NCBI RefSeq assembly: GCF_000023285.1
Contig: NC_013162.1
Span: 1,032,501-1,096,500 of the forward strand
Source: Capnocytophaga ochracea DSM 7271
GTDB taxonomy: Bacteria; Bacteroidota; Bacteroidia; Flavobacteriales; Flavobacteriaceae
Length of the DNA: 64,000 nt
Direction: 5' to 3'
The translations under genes and the position numbers were made by a program. The notes beneath the pieces are model-generated. The model saw only the letters and a list, made by a program, of their open reading frames with translations, did not search any database and was not told the origin of the DNA. Below, piece by piece: positions 62,563 to 64,000 of the stretch (positions within the stretch are counted from its first letter, which is position 1; each line of letters begins with the position of its first letter).

Positions 62563-63939
62563 ATGAAAAACATATCTTATTTTTTATTGTTATGCCTCGC
62601 CCTACTCATAGGAGCTTGTGGCAACCGAAACGCTTATAAACCCGTTGATCGTGGAAGCAGTACCACCGAATACCCATATGAAAGCTCTGCCACCGATTAC
62701 CGAGAAGAAAGTAGTGGCGAATTAGCCGAGATAGCCGTAGTAGGCTACGGCGAAAAGAGTGCTAAGAGAAAACATTCTAAAACAACAGTCGATGTTAGCA
62801 GAAATGACGAAAGTACAATGTCAGCTAAAATGTCGGTAGCAAAAGATGTAGCAACCAGCAAACCAGCAAAACGCACTGAACCTAAGCACCGCAAACATCG
62901 TCCCGAAAGCGACCCCCAACCTCAGTCCGGCTTGGTAACTGCCGGCGAGTGGAACGACCTCAATAGTTGGGATTTCTATCAAAAAACACTCAATAAAAAT
63001 GAATTTGCTTCTTTCCCCGAACATTGGCAAATGTACACCAATCACCGTATAGCGGTACTTGTAACCGCTAATGGCAAGCCTGCTGTGAATGCTACCGTAG
63101 CGCTCTATCGCAACAATACCCTGCTATGGACAGCTAAAACCGATAACACGGGTAAAGCTGAACTATGGGTGAGTGCCTTCCAAAAAGAAAAAGAGCTTAA
63201 CACCGAGCATTTGCGCCTAAAAGTAAACGACCAATGGGTGAGCACAGAAAAAGCAATTAGCGAAAACACTCTCAACCGTATTGCGCTTAAAAATGAAGTT
63301 AAAAAAGCATCAAACGAAGTACAAATTGCCTTTATGGTAGATGCTACGGGCTCAATGAGCGATGAGTTAGAGTTCCTAAAAATGGACTTGAAGAACGTAA
63401 TCAGTAAGGTAGAAGAAGGAAATAAAAACCTCAAAATAAGCACCGCTACGGTCTTTTATCGCGACGAAGGCGATGAGTATGTAGTCAAACATTCCGATTT
63501 TACTAAGGATATCAATAAAACCATTCAGTTTATTAATAGCCAAAAAGCTGATGGTGGAGGCGACTTCCCCGAAGCAGTACACACAGCCCTCAACCAGCTC
63601 AACAAACTCCAATGGGACGGCGAGGCACGCACACGTATTGCCTTTTTAGTACTCGATGCTCCTCCACATCACGAAGATAAGGTACTCAAAAGCGTACAAG
63701 CATCAGTTAAAACCGCTGCCGAGAAAGGTATCAAACTCATTCCTATCGTAGCCAGTGGTATCGATAAGCCCACCGAGTTCTTAATGCGTTTTATGGCAAT
63801 ATATACCAATGGTACCTATGTCTTTATCACCGACGACAGCGGTATAGGTAACGCCCATTTGGAACCCAGTGTAGGGGAGTATCAAGTCGAAAAACTCAGC
63901 GACTTAATGATTCGCCTTATCAAAAAGTATACTGAATGA
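62563..63939 (+). CDS. vWA-domain lipoprotein
   Basis: The 458-residue lipoprotein (lipid Cys19) has a Ser/Thr/Lys-rich N-terminal part containing LAEIAVVGYGEKSAKRK, a phrase that resembles the plug-domain start of SusC proteins. An Ig-like or carboxypeptidase-like segment follows (about 165-230, IAVLVTANGKPAVNATVALYRN). The vWA domain has the MIDAS motif DATGSMSDE (about 260-268), with VFYRDEGDEYVV and LVLDAPPHHEDK later. The vWA part likely binds a protein partner through a metal. Function is unknown. It is transcribed on + with no visible partner; the window ends 61 nt later. Confidence 0.85.
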   Translation: MKNISYFLLLCLALLIGACGNRNAYKPVDRGSSTTEYPYESSATDYREESSGELAEIAVVGYGEKSAKRKHSKTTVDVSRNDESTMSAKMSVAKDVATSKPAKRTEPKHRKHRPESDPQPQSGLVTAGEWNDLNSWDFYQKTLNKNEFASFPEHWQMYTNHRIAVLVTANGKPAVNATVALYRNNTLLWTAKTDNTGKAELWVSAFQKEKELNTEHLRLKVNDQWVSTEKAISENTLNRIALKNEVKKASNEVQIAFMVDATGSMSDELEFLKMDLKNVISKVEEGNKNLKISTATVFYRDEGDEYVVKHSDFTKDINKTIQFINSQKADGGGDFPEAVHTALNQLNKLQWDGEARTRIAFLVLDAPPHHEDKVLKSVQASVKTAAEKGIKLIPIVASGIDKPTEFLMRFMAIYTNGTYVFITDDSGIGNAHLEPSVGEYQVEKLSDLMIRLIKKYTE

Positions 63940-64000
63940 TCTGGCTCACTTTTTGCTACACAAGTCTCAGCTTTTTAACTTTTAACTTTTTACTCAAATG
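63940..64000. other. Trailing intergenic sequence
   Basis: AT-rich tail with a ttttaacttttaacttttt run like the tract before susC; the last three bases are atg, which might open a gene beyond the window. No ORF or terminator can be judged. Confidence 0.4.

Overview
The window reads as a piece of a Flavobacteriia chromosome, most likely Capnocytophaga or a close relative. The basis is family-level: SusC/SusD pairs, the Bacteroidota promoter pattern (TTG about 19-20 nt upstream of TAnnTTTG), lipoproteins with an acidic/lysine export signal after the lipid Cys (CKDDKDE, CKKEDY), a DnaG without zinc ligands, and a dextran-type polysaccharide utilisation locus (PUL) that would suit an oral plaque organism. 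No search was run, so the genus is an inference.

Region 1 (1 to about 23.43 kb) is the right part of a prophage or phage-derived element, entirely on the + strand and cut by the left window edge. The early block (1-10.6 kb) holds recombination and replication genes (RecA-like ATPase, RecB/Cas4-like nuclease, SSB-like DUF3127, AntA/KilAC antirepressor, helicase-methyltransferase fusion, DUF6291 protein), a 5-methylcytosine methyltransferase, YopX and MazG-like proteins. A control region at 10.68-10.86 kb (palindromes plus a strong promoter) is followed by small unknown genes. A second promoter region at 12.48-12.60 kb drives the packaging and tail block: VRR-NUC nuclease, PLD-like protein, TerS, TerL, tail proteins and a tape measure. 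No portal, capsid, lysis or receptor-binding gene is visible. Two short tRNA-like folds (T-arm plus acceptor with almost nothing between) sit in early intergenic gaps.

Region 2 (23.49-42.6 kb) is chromosomal backbone: yggS, a split ThrE exporter, a surface lipoprotein, dnaG, atpD-atpC, a Fic protein lacking the catalytic His, two transporters, radC, nadE, purD, an FAD oxidoreductase, an MgtC-like protein, galE and a toxin-antitoxin operon with a third 31-codon ORF.

Region 3 (42.65-55.0 kb) is a PUL transcribed on the minus strand: SusC, SusD, a SusE/F-like glycan-binding lipoprotein, a GH66 dextranase-like lipoprotein and a GH97 alpha-glucosidase-like enzyme, followed by a DUF6377 sensor/regulator. 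The products would bind and cut dextran outside the cell, import the oligosaccharides and release glucose in the periplasm. A GC-rich hairpin with a conserved flank sits just before the start codon of each of the four genes after susC.

Region 4 (55-64 kb) holds a decayed gene, two Crp/Fnr regulators around an ATC-hydrolase-like gene, a DUF3078 barrel, a SufT-like protein, sufE, a beta-barrel protein whose promoter carries a 15-bp poly-G tract, a BspA-type leucine-rich lipoprotein and a vWA lipoprotein. From 30 to 61 kb the intergenic DNA is full of dispersed repeats: 13-bp palindromes with a fixed GCT centre and two alternative stems, a nested ctttgccaaag element, blocks of about 230 bp shared between 40.4 and 59.8 kb, and AT-rich tracts that supply the stop codons of two genes. 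None was noticed in the prophage.
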